Below, one piece after another: positions 1 through 8,217 of a stretch of 32,367 nucleotides of DNA. The DNA is from an uncultured Lachnospiraceae bacterium (GTDB lineage: Bacteria; Bacillota; Clostridia; Lachnospirales; Lachnospiraceae). The DNA lies in contig CANQHZ010000040.1 of the NCBI GenBank assembly GCA_947623805.1, positions 1 to 32,367 on the forward strand. The letters are read 5' to 3'. Below the pieces are notes generated by a model. It was not told where the DNA came from. It ran no database searches and worked only from the letters and a program-made list of their open reading frames with translations. The translations under genes and the position numbers were made by a program. Position 1 is the first letter of the stretch; each line of letters starts with the position of its first letter.

Positions 1-58
1 TTGCCTGTCGCACTTTCTAAAAATATTGTCGTTTGATGCACCAATATGCCATATTTTT

Positions 59-86
59 ATTATATAGGATGTTTCCGGTTTGTCAA
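59..86 (-). promoter_or_regulatory. Consensus sigma-A promoter firing off the left edge
   Basis: On the minus strand a perfect TTGACA (81-86) is followed after 16 bases by a perfect TATAAT (59-64). It points leftward, so it should drive a gene lying outside the window on the left. This is read directly from the sequence; the gene served is unknown. Confidence 0.6.
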
Positions 87-127
87 GACGGCTTGCTAAT
101 TTGGAAGAAAAAACAAATTAAAATTTA

Positions 128-156
128 TTGACATATAGCTTGTATTTATTTATTGT
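128..156 (+). promoter_or_regulatory. Possible promoter of the first ABC operon
   Basis: TTGACA at 128-133 is followed 17 bases later by TATTGT (151-156), a 4/6 match to the -10 box. A perfect TATAAT also occurs at 170-175 but lies 36 bases from the TTGACA and has no good -35 of its own, so the exact promoter is uncertain. Confidence 0.35.
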
Positions 157-212
157 AGTAATATGGTATTATAATCAAAACAGCCGTCAAAGCGGCAGAA
201 TTGGAGAAAATT

Positions 213-944
213 ATGGAAGAACAGTTTTACGGCAGTTCTATGCCGCTTCTGCAGGTAGACGACCTGTGCAAGAAGTACCCCGGCAGCGGAAACTATATGG
301 CAGTCTACCATATGAGCTTTGCCATTCCGCGCGGACGCATTATTGGATTACTGGGTCCGAATGGCTGCGGCAAATCCACGTTGATAAAGATGATTAACGG
401 TCTGCTTGCTCCGTCAAGTGGGCGCATATTCGTGAACGGCTTCATGCCCGGGGCTGAAACAAAGCGGATAATCTCTTATCTGCCCGAACGCACATATTTT
501 GACAATAATATGAAAGTGAGCAGCGCGATAAATTATTTCGCGGATTTTTACGCCGACTTTTCTGTCGAGCGCGCCTACGATATGCTGGACAGGCTGGGCG
601 TAGACATAAACGCACGCTTTAAGGCGCTTTCCAAGGGCACTAAGGAAAAGGTACAGCTTATACTCGTAATGAGCCGCGATGCGGATTTATATATCCTTGA
701 CGAGCCGATTGCAGGCGTGGACCCGGCGGCTAGGGATTATATCCTGCACACGATTATTTCAAACTACAACAGACGCGCGTCAATCCTGCTCTCTACGCAC
801 TTAATCTCCGATGTTGAGAATGTTCTCGACGACGTTATTTTTATGAAAAACGGCTCGCTTATGCTCTATCTGCCAGCGGAACAGATACGCCGCCAGATGG
901 GAAAAACAATTGACGCGTATTTCAGGGAGGTGTACGTATGCTAG
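213..944 (+). CDS. ABC transporter ATP-binding protein, BcrA/YtrB type
   Basis: This is the cytoplasmic ATPase of a two-gene ABC-2 exporter. From the chosen start it is 243 residues. Walker A is GPNGCGKS at 48-55, the signature is a degenerate LSKGT at 139-143, Walker B is YILDEP with D163/E164, and the switch histidine is H196. The ATG at 213 is preferred over the in-frame TTG at 201 because GGAG at 203-206 is well placed for it and overlaps the TTG codon. Its stop overlaps the start of the permease gene at 938, so the two are translationally coupled. No GntR regulator lies upstream inside the window, unlike the related operon near 12.7-15.0 kb. The substrate cannot be told from sequence; relatives are linked to antimicrobial peptide resistance or envelope stress. 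Confidence 0.9.
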   Translation: MEEQFYGSSMPLLQVDDLCKKYPGSGNYMAVYHMSFAIPRGRIIGLLGPNGCGKSTLIKMINGLLAPSSGRIFVNGFMPGAETKRIISYLPERTYFDNNMKVSSAINYFADFYADFSVERAYDMLDRLGVDINARFKALSKGTKEKVQLILVMSRDADLYILDEPIAGVDPAARDYILHTIISNYNRRASILLSTHLISDVENVLDDVIFMKNGSLMLYLPAEQIRRQMGKTIDAYFREVYVC

Positions 945-1807
945 GAAAGCTTATGAAACACGAATGGAAAGGCATGCTTGCGCCGCTTGTTATCATGATG
1001 TGCCTGCTTTCCGCGATTACAGTTTTTACATGTACTATAATAATGACTATGAATACCGAATTAGATAAAATCATAGAAAACTTTTCCTCCACTGTCAGCG
1101 TAATGACATTTTTGCTTTACTATGCGGGCGTCGTCGGGTGCGTAATCGGCATAACTATAATCATAGCGGTAAGGTTTTACAAGACCTGCTACACAGACCA
1201 AGGGTATCTGACGCACACGCTGCCTGTCAGCGCAAAGCAGCTCCTTATAGCAAAGACCGTGACGGCAGCTTTGAGTTACCTGATAATCATTTTGCTGGTA
1301 TGCGTATCGGTTTATGTGACTTTGTCCGCCCTTATCGTGCGAACGGCTGATGAGGACTGGAACTTTCTGATTGATACGTTTGTGGAGGTGCTGCGCGACG
1401 GCTTTGGACTCCACGCATATCCGATTTATATTATTTACTGGTGCTGCTGCAGCATTGTATCACTTATCTGCTCCGTGATAGGACTTATGGGCGCAATAAG
1501 CCTCGGACAGCTCTATACAAAGCACCGCGTAGCCGGCGCTGTAATAGCGTATCTTGTCATCAGAATTGTAAAGCGCATTTTTACGCAGATTGTAATTCTT
1601 TTTGGCTTTCAGGCGTTTTACCTCTTTTCGGGCGCGCGGAATTTTGACAGCAGACATAGCTCTGAATACTGGCGTACCGTAATGTCTTCCGCCAATCTTT
1701 CGGCGCAGATGACGCTTTTTATAGTCATTCTAATAAGTGTCGCGATTGCCGCGGGGTTGATTTTTGCAAGCTACCACATAATGACTAAACGGCTTAACCT
1801 TGAATAA
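938..1807 (+). CDS. ABC-2 type permease subunit
   Basis: This 289-residue integral membrane protein has about six hydrophobic segments (roughly residues 13-38, 52-80, 104-130, 160-190, 198-225 and 258-280), the usual layout of an ABC-2 membrane subunit. The first cytoplasmic loop after the second segment holds a YLTHTLPVS-like stretch, typical of permeases paired with BcrA-type ATPases. The ATG overlaps the end of the ATPase gene by 7 bases and is preceded by a strong GGGAGGTG site. It should form the channel with the upstream ATPase. The substrate is unknown. Confidence 0.85.
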   Translation: MLGKLMKHEWKGMLAPLVIMMCLLSAITVFTCTIIMTMNTELDKIIENFSSTVSVMTFLLYYAGVVGCVIGITIIIAVRFYKTCYTDQGYLTHTLPVSAKQLLIAKTVTAALSYLIIILLVCVSVYVTLSALIVRTADEDWNFLIDTFVEVLRDGFGLHAYPIYIIYWCCCSIVSLICSVIGLMGAISLGQLYTKHRVAGAVIAYLVIRIVKRIFTQIVILFGFQAFYLFSGARNFDSRHSSEYWRTVMSSANLSAQMTLFIVILISVAIAAGLIFASYHIMTKRLNLE

Positions 1808-1834
1808 ATTAGCTGAAAGGTATGTATTGGAAAA

Positions 1835-3796
1835 ATGAAAAGCAAGAAATGTCCTTTATGTAGTAAAAAAATGGTGCGTGTCAACGGAGTGTTGAGCTGT
1901 ACCGATTGCGGATACAATGAGTCCTTTGCTCAATCTGGCTTTAATCCAAGCGTATACACAAATAAAAATGACGCCTACGATACGCCGTCCGTTTCTTTGC
2001 CAAAGCAGACCGACACGCCTAAACCTGCGGGCAATAAAAATTTGACTACCTATAAAGAAATCCGTAAAGTAAATACCCTAGGCGGCGCTCCAAAGCGTCT
2101 AAATAAGGGACTTGCCACTATTTTTGCCGTGTTCGGCATAATAGTCCTTATAAACATTATCTTTTCCGTGACAGTCGGCGTTATCGGTATGCTTAGCCGC
2201 GACCGCACACAGGTAAGGCGCGCGCTTAACACCCCTGACGAAAGTACCTCAGCCTTATATAAAGAACTCCCCGATAATGCGGCACAGAAAATGCTGCCTG
2301 AGTCGCCCGCGATGAGGGAAGTCGTTTCAGAGATTTGTGGCAAGGACATATCGTCTTTGAGCGGAAATGATTTAAACGTTTTTACAGAGCTTAAAATATA
2401 TGAGATTAATTATGATTACATAGCGGTAGACTATATGCTTTCCGATGGCTCGGCAGGCACGGTTTATCCTGTAAGCCAGGATTTTAAAGCATCGGATATT
2501 GTCTGCTTTAAAGAGCTTGAAAAGCTTGACATTAGATACGTATCCGATTACGGGCTTAATCTGACAGGACTTACCAAGCTTACATCACTATACGCGGATG
2601 ATGTGCCCGACGGCATAGGAAATATGATTGAGCTTTCACAGATAACGGAGCTTGGCATTTACGGGCTGTATGGCTCTACTGACAAATTTTCCGAGTTTGA
2701 GAATGTAGAAACATTCTATCTTAATTGCGGCTTTATCGGCAATCTGGATATACTTGAAGAATTTCCCAGGCTGAAAAATGTCACGCTCGAATCACTAAAT
2801 TATGTTGGAGACATATCAGCGCTTTACAAACTCAAGGGGCTGGAATGTCTTTATCTGGACTCACCCGATATGGAAAGCGTGGAGTTTATTGCGGAAAATA
2901 TGCCTGATATAAGGGAGCTTACCATTATAGACAGCAAGGTCACGGACTTTTCTCCTCTCGCTGCCTGCACAAAGCTTGAAAAGCTTAATCTTATTTACAA
3001 TGAAGACGTTGGGGATTACGGCTTTGTATCACAGCTGCACGCACTCACGGAGCTTAGCATTTACGGCGCTTACAAGTCAGAAAGTATGCCTGACCTTTCG
3101 CTCGCCAAACTCAAAAAACTAGGAATTGGCGGATATGAAGATTTAAGTCTGCTAAATGTCTCTGACAGCATTGAAGAACTGACGATTTATTACCCAAGCT
3201 ACTACTGTTTCGGCGAAAACGGGGAAAATGTTTTTTTGAAATTTCCTAACCTACGCAGACTAAATATCGAAAGCGGTTCTCTTTCGGATGAAACTATCGC
3301 TCAGATTGCCGCGCATCCGAATATCGAAGTGCTGGATTTGGAGTACACATATTTGTCAGGAAGCATAGAACCTTTGCTAAAGGCGGAAAACATAAGAGAG
3401 CTATACGCCGAGCACGCCTCATTTTACATAGATATGACAAATCTGTCAGATTACGGACAAATAGAATGCCTCAATCTGAATAATACGGATATCTATGATT
3501 TGTCAAATAAAGAGCATTTAGATAATGACAATCAGGTAACAGATGAGATTGAAAAGTTTTTGGAATGTTTCTCAGGGTTGAAAAAGCTCTATGCAGAAGA
3601 CGCAAATATTGACAGCTTATCCTTTGTCAGCGCGATGCCGACACTTGAGCTGCTAGATATTCAGAATAATTCCGTGACCGACTTAGAGGAACTTAAAAAA
3701 TCCGAATGCTTAAAGCTTGTCATATGTACGGCAAACCCAATTGAAGACATTGCCGGACTTGAGGATATCGTCGTATTTAAAGAAAGCTATTATTGA
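1835..3796 (+). CDS. Zinc-ribbon, single-pass membrane protein with leucine-rich repeats
   Basis: This 653-residue protein starts with a zinc ribbon (C6, C9, C22, C25), then has a low-complexity linker, one transmembrane segment at about 93-119, and a long extracytoplasmic part. From about residue 210 to the end it contains irregular repeats of the LxxLxxLxL type (for example LTGLTKLTSLYADD, LEKLNLIYNE, LELLDIQNNSVTDL) ending in a final LRR-like strand. Topology would put the ribbon in the cytoplasm and the LRR solenoid outside. It begins 27 bases after the permease stop with only a weak ribosome binding site (AAAGG about 14 bases upstream), so it may be read through from the ABC operon. LRR surface proteins of Clostridia usually bind ligands or other proteins; the role here is not known. 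Confidence 0.75.
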   Translation: MKSKKCPLCSKKMVRVNGVLSCTDCGYNESFAQSGFNPSVYTNKNDAYDTPSVSLPKQTDTPKPAGNKNLTTYKEIRKVNTLGGAPKRLNKGLATIFAVFGIIVLINIIFSVTVGVIGMLSRDRTQVRRALNTPDESTSALYKELPDNAAQKMLPESPAMREVVSEICGKDISSLSGNDLNVFTELKIYEINYDYIAVDYMLSDGSAGTVYPVSQDFKASDIVCFKELEKLDIRYVSDYGLNLTGLTKLTSLYADDVPDGIGNMIELSQITELGIYGLYGSTDKFSEFENVETFYLNCGFIGNLDILEEFPRLKNVTLESLNYVGDISALYKLKGLECLYLDSPDMESVEFIAENMPDIRELTIIDSKVTDFSPLAACTKLEKLNLIYNEDVGDYGFVSQLHALTELSIYGAYKSESMPDLSLAKLKKLGIGGYEDLSLLNVSDSIEELTIYYPSYYCFGENGENVFLKFPNLRRLNIESGSLSDETIAQIAAHPNIEVLDLEYTYLSGSIEPLLKAENIRELYAEHASFYIDMTNLSDYGQIECLNLNNTDIYDLSNKEHLDNDNQVTDEIEKFLECFSGLKKLYAEDANIDSLSFVSAMPTLELLDIQNNSVTDLEELKKSECLKLVICTANPIEDIAGLEDIVVFKESYY

Positions 3797-3856
3797 AAAA
3801 ACAGCAGGCAATCGCGCTATGCCATACATGAACATGAGCTGCGTGATTGCCCGCTG
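3796..3856 (-). terminator. Intrinsic terminator of murI
   Basis: Arms at 3802-3816 and 3842-3856 form a 15-bp stem with one mismatch and one wobble. On the minus strand the stem is followed by six T residues (3796-3801), as expected for termination downstream of murI. It may also act as the end of the convergent LRR gene, though the plus side lacks a T tract. Confidence 0.75.
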
Positions 3857-3905
3857 CAATGTCTTGATAATGTCTTGATTTGATTATAACTTTAACTGAA
3901 AACCA

Positions 3906-4784
3906 TCAAAAAATTTCATGCATCCGCTCTAGTCTTTCATGAAGCCTGCGCATATATTCAAGCTCTGCTGTCGAAGTGAGCTCTCTGCCCGAATAAAAAT
4001 ATCTGACATTCATGTCACATTTATACGGTATACTGACCTGCGCTGCGCCGTTTTCGCTGCTGCCCTTAATATTTCCCTGAAACCCAAACTCGTCCTTAAA
4101 CGACTGACTATCATAAATTTTCAGCTCACCACGCTCTGCGAGCACATCTTTTAAGTGCCTAATCGTACCCTCGCTCCCGTCTATCAGTTTCACATCGGCA
4201 GGCAAAAGTTTTCGAAAGGTATCCTTGAAAAAATTGAAGTGCGTGCAGCCCAGCACGAACTCTCCATATTGTCCCAAATCATATCCGGAAAGCTCTTTCT
4301 GCAAATATTGCGTCACCTCGTCCGTATCAAAATCTCCGTGCTCCGCAAGCTCCACAAGACGCGGCAGGGCGACCAAATCCACCAGATGGCTGTAATCAAC
4401 ACGCTCAACCAGTTCCTTTAGCTTTTTCTCCCTGACCGTGAGCGGCGTCGCAGCTACGAGTACGCGCTTGCCGTGGCTTGCCGCAAGCGCAGGCTTTACC
4501 GCCGGCTCTATACCTATTATCGGAATGGCATATCTGTTGCGCATTTCCTCTGCGGCTACGGCTGTAGCCGTATTGCAGGCTATCACCACAGCCTTGCAAT
4601 CATGCCCCAGCATAAATCGCATGACATCATCGACAAAGCCGATTACCTGCTCCTTGCTTTTGGTGCCATAGGGTACATGGTCCGTGTCCGCATAGAATAT
4701 ATAATTTTCCAGCGGGAGTACCGCCATTGCCTGATGCAGCAGCGTCATTCCTCCTATCCCGGAATCAAAAATGCCGATATTCAT
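3906..4784 (-). CDS. murI: Glutamate racemase
   Basis: Interconverts L- and D-glutamate to supply D-Glu for peptidoglycan; cytoplasmic. The 292-residue length is slightly over the usual 260-280. The two catalytic cysteines are visible in ACNTAT (C70) and LGCTHF (C180, followed by T181/H182), and the N-terminal IFDSGIGG holds D7 and S8 of the substrate site. The C-terminal ~40 residues extend beyond the typical domain end. It stands alone, downstream of a tRNA-Gly gene from which it is separated by a hairpin terminator, and has its own terminator at 3796-3856. Confidence 0.96.
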   Translation of the reverse strand: MNIGIFDSGIGGMTLLHQAMAVLPLENYIFYADTDHVPYGTKSKEQVIGFVDDVMRFMLGHDCKAVVIACNTATAVAAEEMRNRYAIPIIGIEPAVKPALAASHGKRVLVAATPLTVREKKLKELVERVDYSHLVDLVALPRLVELAEHGDFDTDEVTQYLQKELSGYDLGQYGEFVLGCTHFNFFKDTFRKLLPADVKLIDGSEGTIRHLKDVLAERGELKIYDSQSFKDEFGFQGNIKGSSENGAAQVSIPYKCDMNVRYFYSGRELTSTAELEYMRRLHERLERMHEIF

Positions 4785-4812
4785 TCTGGATGCGCCCTCC
4801 GTAGACTAAAGC

Positions 4813-4851
4813 AAACCAGCAGATTTAAGTCCGGCTTAAACCTGCTGGTTT
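4813..4851 (-). terminator. Hairpin terminator after tRNA-Gly
   Basis: Arms 4813-4829 and 4835-4851 pair over 17 bp around a 5-base loop. The single deviation is A-C on the plus strand but a tolerated G-U wobble on the minus strand, which fits function on the minus-strand transcript. A short T-rich stretch follows on that strand. It lies between the tRNA and murI. Confidence 0.65.
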
Positions 4852-4856
4852 TAAAG

Positions 4857-4929
4857 AGCGATAGACGGGGCTCGAACCCGCGGTCTCGACCTTGGCAAGG
4901 TCGCGCGTTACCAACTACGCCACTATCGC
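4857..4929 (-). tRNA. tRNA-Gly (anticodon GCC)
   Basis: A full cloverleaf can be drawn on the minus strand. The acceptor stem is GCGATAG/CTATCGC, the anticodon loop is TTGCCAA with anticodon GCC, the T-loop is GTTCGAG, and the discriminator base is U. The CCA end is not encoded. A promoter with TTGACA lies just upstream at 4965-4993. Confidence 0.95.
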
Positions 4930-4964
4930 ATTATTTTATCTGTATATCTGTATCAGACTTATTC

Positions 4965-4993
4965 AGTTTACATTATCAAAAACAATTTGTCAA
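4965..4993 (-). promoter_or_regulatory. Promoter of tRNA-Gly
   Basis: On the minus strand TTGACA (4988-4993), a 17-base spacer and TAAACT (4965-4970, 4/6 to TATAAT) lie about 36 bases before the tRNA 5' end. Confidence 0.6.
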
Positions 4994-5045
4994 CCGATTT
5001 TTTGAAAAAAACAAAAAATTTTAAAATTCACAATTTACTTTATAC

Positions 5046-5074
5046 TTGCAATCGGCATATACTTATGTTATATT
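5046..5074 (+). promoter_or_regulatory. Promoter of the riboswitch-CDF transcript
   Basis: TTGCAA (5046-5051, 4/6) and TATATT (5069-5074, 5/6) are 17 bases apart. The predicted transcript would begin shortly before the riboswitch aptamer. Confidence 0.55.
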
Positions 5075-5108
5075 GAATTAAACTCTTTGCACTGCATAAA
5101 GCTACAGT

Positions 5109-5198
5109 ACAAACTGAGCAGACCGAGGCGCATATGCGTCTTGGAGTCGGGTCGCATACGCGGCAGCGGATAGCCTCAACATCTGCGGGACAGTAGTT
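5109..5198 (+). ncRNA. NiCo (czcD) riboswitch aptamer
   Basis: The stretch carries the hallmarks I recall for the cobalt/nickel-sensing czcD RNA. It begins with ACTGAGCAG, then comes a P2 hairpin (about 5125-5142), GGAGTCGGG leading into a GC-rich P3 near 5153-5167, a P4 stem CGGAT/ATCTG, and finally the conserved GCGGGACAGT. The order and spacing match the family, and the RNA sits directly upstream of a cation diffusion facilitator gene, its usual partner. A covariance-model search would settle it. The expression platform is not obvious: a GTGGGTGTTT/AAATACCCAC hairpin lies downstream (about 5213-5253) but is not followed by a clear T tract. Confidence 0.85.
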
Positions 5199-5351
5199 GC
5201 TAATACTGGTACGTGGGTGTTTCTTTTTCTGCATTTTTCCCCAAATACCCACAAAACAATATAAATGCGGCAATTGCTTAAATGTCGTTTTCGGTAAATA
5301 TTGCAATCGTGCCAGGCTTACATATGCAGCAATGGAAAGCGAGGTATAAGC

Positions 5352-6236
5352 ATGGAAAATAACTATGAAAAATCCGCCATGAAAGTATCATTCGTAAGCA
5401 TCATCACAAACACAATTCTTTCAATTTTTAAACTGTTTGCGGGAATTTTTGCCAATTCAGGCGCAATGGTGAGTGACGCCATTCACTCCGCGTCAGACGT
5501 ATTCAGCACCTTTGTCGTGATTGTCGGCGTCAAGCTTTCAAGCAAAGCCTCTGACAAGGACCATCCGTACGGTCATGAACGCCTTGAATGCGTAGCCGCA
5601 ATCATCCTCGCCACAATATTGTGCGCCACAGGCTTAGGAATCGGCTGGACATCTCTGTCAAACATACTCTCAGGAAATTACGAAATTCTCGAAATGCCAA
5701 AGCGCCTCGCGCTTATTGCCGCCATAATCTCAATACTGGTAAAGGAAGCCATGTACCAATACACCCGCCATGTGGCAAAAAAAATAGATTCAGGCGCGTT
5801 GATGGCAGACGCATGGCACCACCGCTCCGATGCGCTCTCGTCAGTCGGCGCATTCATCGGTATACTCGGCTCGCGGCTGGGCTTTCCCATAATGGATTCA
5901 TTGGCAAGCCTCATAATATGCGTCTTTATCGAAAAAGCGGCATACGACATCTTTATGGACGCCGTAGACAAAATGGTTGACAAAGCCTGCGACGAAGAAA
6001 CCGAAGCCCTGCTAAGAAATTGCGCCATATCACAGCCGGGCGTATTAAACATAGACCTCCTGCGCACCCGCGTATTTGGCAACAAAATATACGTAGACAT
6101 AGAAATCAGCGCCGACGGCAGCAAAACCTTACGCGAAGCCCACTCCATCGCCGAATGCGTACACGACGCCATCGAACAAAACTTCACCAAAGTAAAACAC
6201 ATAATGGTACACGTAAACCCCGCCAAGCAGGATTAA
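5352..6236 (+). CDS. Cation diffusion facilitator family metal exporter
   Basis: Exports divalent metal from the cytoplasm in exchange for protons. The protein is 294 residues from the ATG at 5352, chosen because GCGAGGT lies 7 bases upstream; an upstream in-frame ATG at 5301 has no such site. Six membrane segments span about residues 12-210, followed by a cytoplasmic metal-binding domain. Metal-site residues are H45/D49 in the second segment (HSASD) and H156/D160 in the fifth (HHRSD), with the conserved HPYGHERLE after the second segment (71-79). The upstream NiCo riboswitch predicts induction by Co(II)/Ni(II), so these are the likely substrates, though CDF proteins often also move Zn, Mn or Fe. 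Confidence 0.92.
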   Translation: MENNYEKSAMKVSFVSIITNTILSIFKLFAGIFANSGAMVSDAIHSASDVFSTFVVIVGVKLSSKASDKDHPYGHERLECVAAIILATILCATGLGIGWTSLSNILSGNYEILEMPKRLALIAAIISILVKEAMYQYTRHVAKKIDSGALMADAWHHRSDALSSVGAFIGILGSRLGFPIMDSLASLIICVFIEKAAYDIFMDAVDKMVDKACDEETEALLRNCAISQPGVLNIDLLRTRVFGNKIYVDIEISADGSKTLREAHSIAECVHDAIEQNFTKVKHIMVHVNPAKQD

Positions 6237-6257
6237 AAACTTTTTCCCTCCCCATTA

Positions 6258-6286
6258 TTGACTTGTACAAAATTGACTGCTAAAAT
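6258..6286 (+). promoter_or_regulatory. Promoter of the TSCPD gene
   Basis: TTGACT (6258-6263) and TAAAAT (6281-6286) are separated by 17 bases, upstream of an AGGAGG ribosome binding site at about 6309. Confidence 0.6.
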
Positions 6287-6321
6287 TTTATATAATACAT
6301 ATCTTTTAGGAGGAAAACACT

Positions 6322-6570
6322 ATGAAATACAAAACCAACGGCACCTGCTCAACCATGATTGATTTAGACGTGGACGGCGACATCATACGCTCAGTATCAT
6401 TCACAAACGGCTGCAATGGCAATCTCCAAGGCATCTCAAGCCTTGTCAAAGGCATGAAAGTCGACGACGCAATAAATAAATTAAAAGGCATAAAATGCGG
6501 TTTCAAAAGTACCTCCTGCCCCGACCAGCTCGCCCGAGCACTCGAAGCTTACAAAGCAGGCGAACATTAA
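6322..6570 (+). CDS. TSCPD domain protein (TIGR03905-like)
   Basis: This 82-residue protein has the pattern GTCS...FTNGCNGN...C.....STSCPDQLARAL that defines the small TSCPD proteins of Clostridia. The domain also forms the C-terminus of some class II ribonucleotide reductases and carries conserved cysteines (in GTCS, NGCNGN, IKCGF and TSCPD). The stand-alone form has no proven function that I know of. A strong AGGAGG site and a separate promoter suggest independent expression; it precedes murG by 66 bases. Confidence 0.85.
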   Translation: MKYKTNGTCSTMIDLDVDGDIIRSVSFTNGCNGNLQGISSLVKGMKVDDAINKLKGIKCGFKSTSCPDQLARALEAYKAGEH

Positions 6571-6636
6571 TAAATGCGCGAATATATTATTAGTAAAATA
6601 CACATTATAAATTTAAAGAAGCGGAGGCTTTAAATT

Positions 6637-7710
6637 ATGAAACGCATTGTCTTTACAGGCGGCGGTACAGCAGGACATGTCACGCCTAATATCGCGCTTT
6701 TTCCAAAGCTTAAAGAACTTGGCTATGATATACATTACATCGGTTCATATGAGGGAATAGAAAAAAAGCTGATAGAGGATTACCGTATTCCGTATTATGG
6801 TATCTCCACGGGCAAGCTCAGAAGATATTTCGACCCCAAAAATTTCAGTGACCCTTTCCGCGTCATCAAAGGCTTTACGGAGGCAAAAAAAATTCTTAAG
6901 ACCCTTAAGCCCGATGTTGTTTTCAGCAAAGGCGGATTTGTGAGCGTGCCTGTAGTGCGAGCGGCGGCATCATTAAAAATCCCCTGCATCATACACGAAT
7001 CGGACATGACGCCCGGGCTTGCAAACAAGCTATGCATACCCGTAGCAACAAAAATCTGCTGTAATTTCCCTGAGACATTAAATAATCTGCCAAAGGACAA
7101 GGCAGTCCTCACAGGCTCACCAGTACGCGAGGAGCTTTCACGCGGAAGCCGTGAACGCGGTATGGAAATGTGCGGTTTCAATAACAGCAAGCCCGTTATC
7201 ATGGTTATCGGCGGAAGCCTCGGAGCGGCAGGTATAAATACACTCGTGCGGGAGGCGCTGAACCAGCTGCTTGCAGACTATCAGATAGTGCATATCTGCG
7301 GGAAAGAAAAGATTGACAATTTACTTTTGAACAAAGAGGGCTATAAACAGTTTGAATATGTAAAGGACGACCTGAAACACTTATTTGCCATGGCTGATAT
7401 CGTGATTTCACGTGCGGGTGCAAACGCTATCTGCGAGCTTTTGATGCTTAGAAAACCCGCGCTTTTAATACCTCTCCCCACACATGCAAGCCGCGGGGAC
7501 CAGATTTTAAACGCTCAGAGCTTTGAGTCTCAGGGTTTCGCAATGGTGGCGGACGAAGAATATCTCACAGGGGCTACATTGGTGGAAAAAGTACACGAGC
7601 TTTACTTTACGCGCCAGTCATATATAGACGCAATGCAGAACAGCAGTCAGAGAAATTCCATTGACACAATAATCAATCTCATAGAAAACGCGGCAAACGG
7701 CAGGGCTTAG
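6637..7710 (+). CDS. murG: UDP-GlcNAc:lipid I N-acetylglucosaminyltransferase MurG
   Basis: Transfers GlcNAc to lipid I to make lipid II at the inner face of the membrane, the last cytoplasmic step of peptidoglycan precursor synthesis. The 357 residues match the family. The N-terminal glycine-rich loop GGGTAGHVTPN is at 8-18, GGSLGA starts the second Rossmann domain, and SRAGANAICELL with the following LLIPLP forms the UDP-GlcNAc site. A GCGGAGG site precedes the ATG. It is away from the usual dcw cluster, which is common in this group. The stop codon lies in the loop of a hairpin at 7697-7721. Confidence 0.95.
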   Translation: MKRIVFTGGGTAGHVTPNIALFPKLKELGYDIHYIGSYEGIEKKLIEDYRIPYYGISTGKLRRYFDPKNFSDPFRVIKGFTEAKKILKTLKPDVVFSKGGFVSVPVVRAAASLKIPCIIHESDMTPGLANKLCIPVATKICCNFPETLNNLPKDKAVLTGSPVREELSRGSRERGMEMCGFNNSKPVIMVIGGSLGAAGINTLVREALNQLLADYQIVHICGKEKIDNLLLNKEGYKQFEYVKDDLKHLFAMADIVISRAGANAICELLMLRKPALLIPLPTHASRGDQILNAQSFESQGFAMVADEEYLTGATLVEKVHELYFTRQSYIDAMQNSSQRNSIDTIINLIENAANGRA

Positions 7711-7721
7711 CACCCTGCCGT
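7697..7721 (+). terminator. Hairpin between convergent murG and HIT genes
   Basis: ACGGCAGGG (7697-7705) pairs perfectly with CCCTGCCGT (7713-7721) around a 7-base loop that contains the murG stop codon. The T tract is weak on both strands, so this is a likely but not certain bidirectional terminator. Confidence 0.55.
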
Positions 7722-7736
7722 CTGTATATACATGTA

Positions 7737-8156
7737 TTATGAATTAAGCATATCTCTCACTTTATCAATATCTTCATCCTTTATTATTTCCGGATTTCCC
7801 GGACTCATGACAAATGACTGATTATCGTCCTTATACCGCGGTATTAAATGCATGTGAAAGTGGAATACCGTCTGACCCGCAATCTCATTATTATTCTGAA
7901 TCAGGTTAAAACCGTCGCATTTAAGTTTTTCCTGCATATGATGCACCATCTTTTTTGCAAGCGGAAGCACCTTGGAAACCATATCGTCATCCATATCATA
8001 AAGATTTTTATAATGATTTTTCGATAAGATAAGCGCATGACCTCTCGTCGCGGGATTTAAGTCAAGTATTATCCTGAAATCATCATCCTCATAGATTGTC
8101 CTCGATGGTATCTCCCCATTTGCGATTTTGCAGAAAATACAGTTTTCGTCTCTCAT
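7737..8156 (-). CDS. HIT family nucleotide hydrolase/transferase
   Basis: This 139-residue protein belongs to the histidine triad superfamily, which cleaves nucleoside phosphoramidates and adenylated substrates. The catalytic triad HFHMH is at 99-103, followed by LIPRY. The N-terminus CIFCKIANGEIPS (C6, C9) is the family's usual metal-binding opening. The ATG at 8156 has AGAGGT about 9 bases upstream and matches the family N-terminus; a longer reading to 8243 would overlap the preceding gene and adds unrelated residues. It follows the flavodoxin-SCP2 gene by about 60 bases, probably in the same operon. Confidence 0.93.
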   Translation of the reverse strand: MRDENCIFCKIANGEIPSRTIYEDDDFRIILDLNPATRGHALILSKNHYKNLYDMDDDMVSKVLPLAKKMVHHMQEKLKCDGFNLIQNNNEIAGQTVFHFHMHLIPRYKDDNQSFVMSPGNPEIIKDEDIDKVRDMLNS

Positions 8157-8217
8157 AGTCTTTTTACCTCTTTTCTTCAGCGCCCACAGCGCAGATTTTA
8201 TTTTTACAAAAAATTCC

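Noticed and set aside
128-175. TTGACA (128-133) paired with TATAAT (170-175) as one promoter
   Set aside because: The spacer would be 36 bases, far beyond the 16-18 that sigma-A tolerates; a weaker -10 at 151-156 fits better.
4473-5024. 183-codon plus-strand frame across murI, the terminator and tRNA-Gly
   Set aside because: It is antisense to a clear murI gene and overlaps a tRNA; no ribosome binding site or family resemblance.
5040-5306. 88-codon minus-strand frame opposite the riboswitch
   Set aside because: It covers the NiCo aptamer region on the opposite strand and has no protein-like features.
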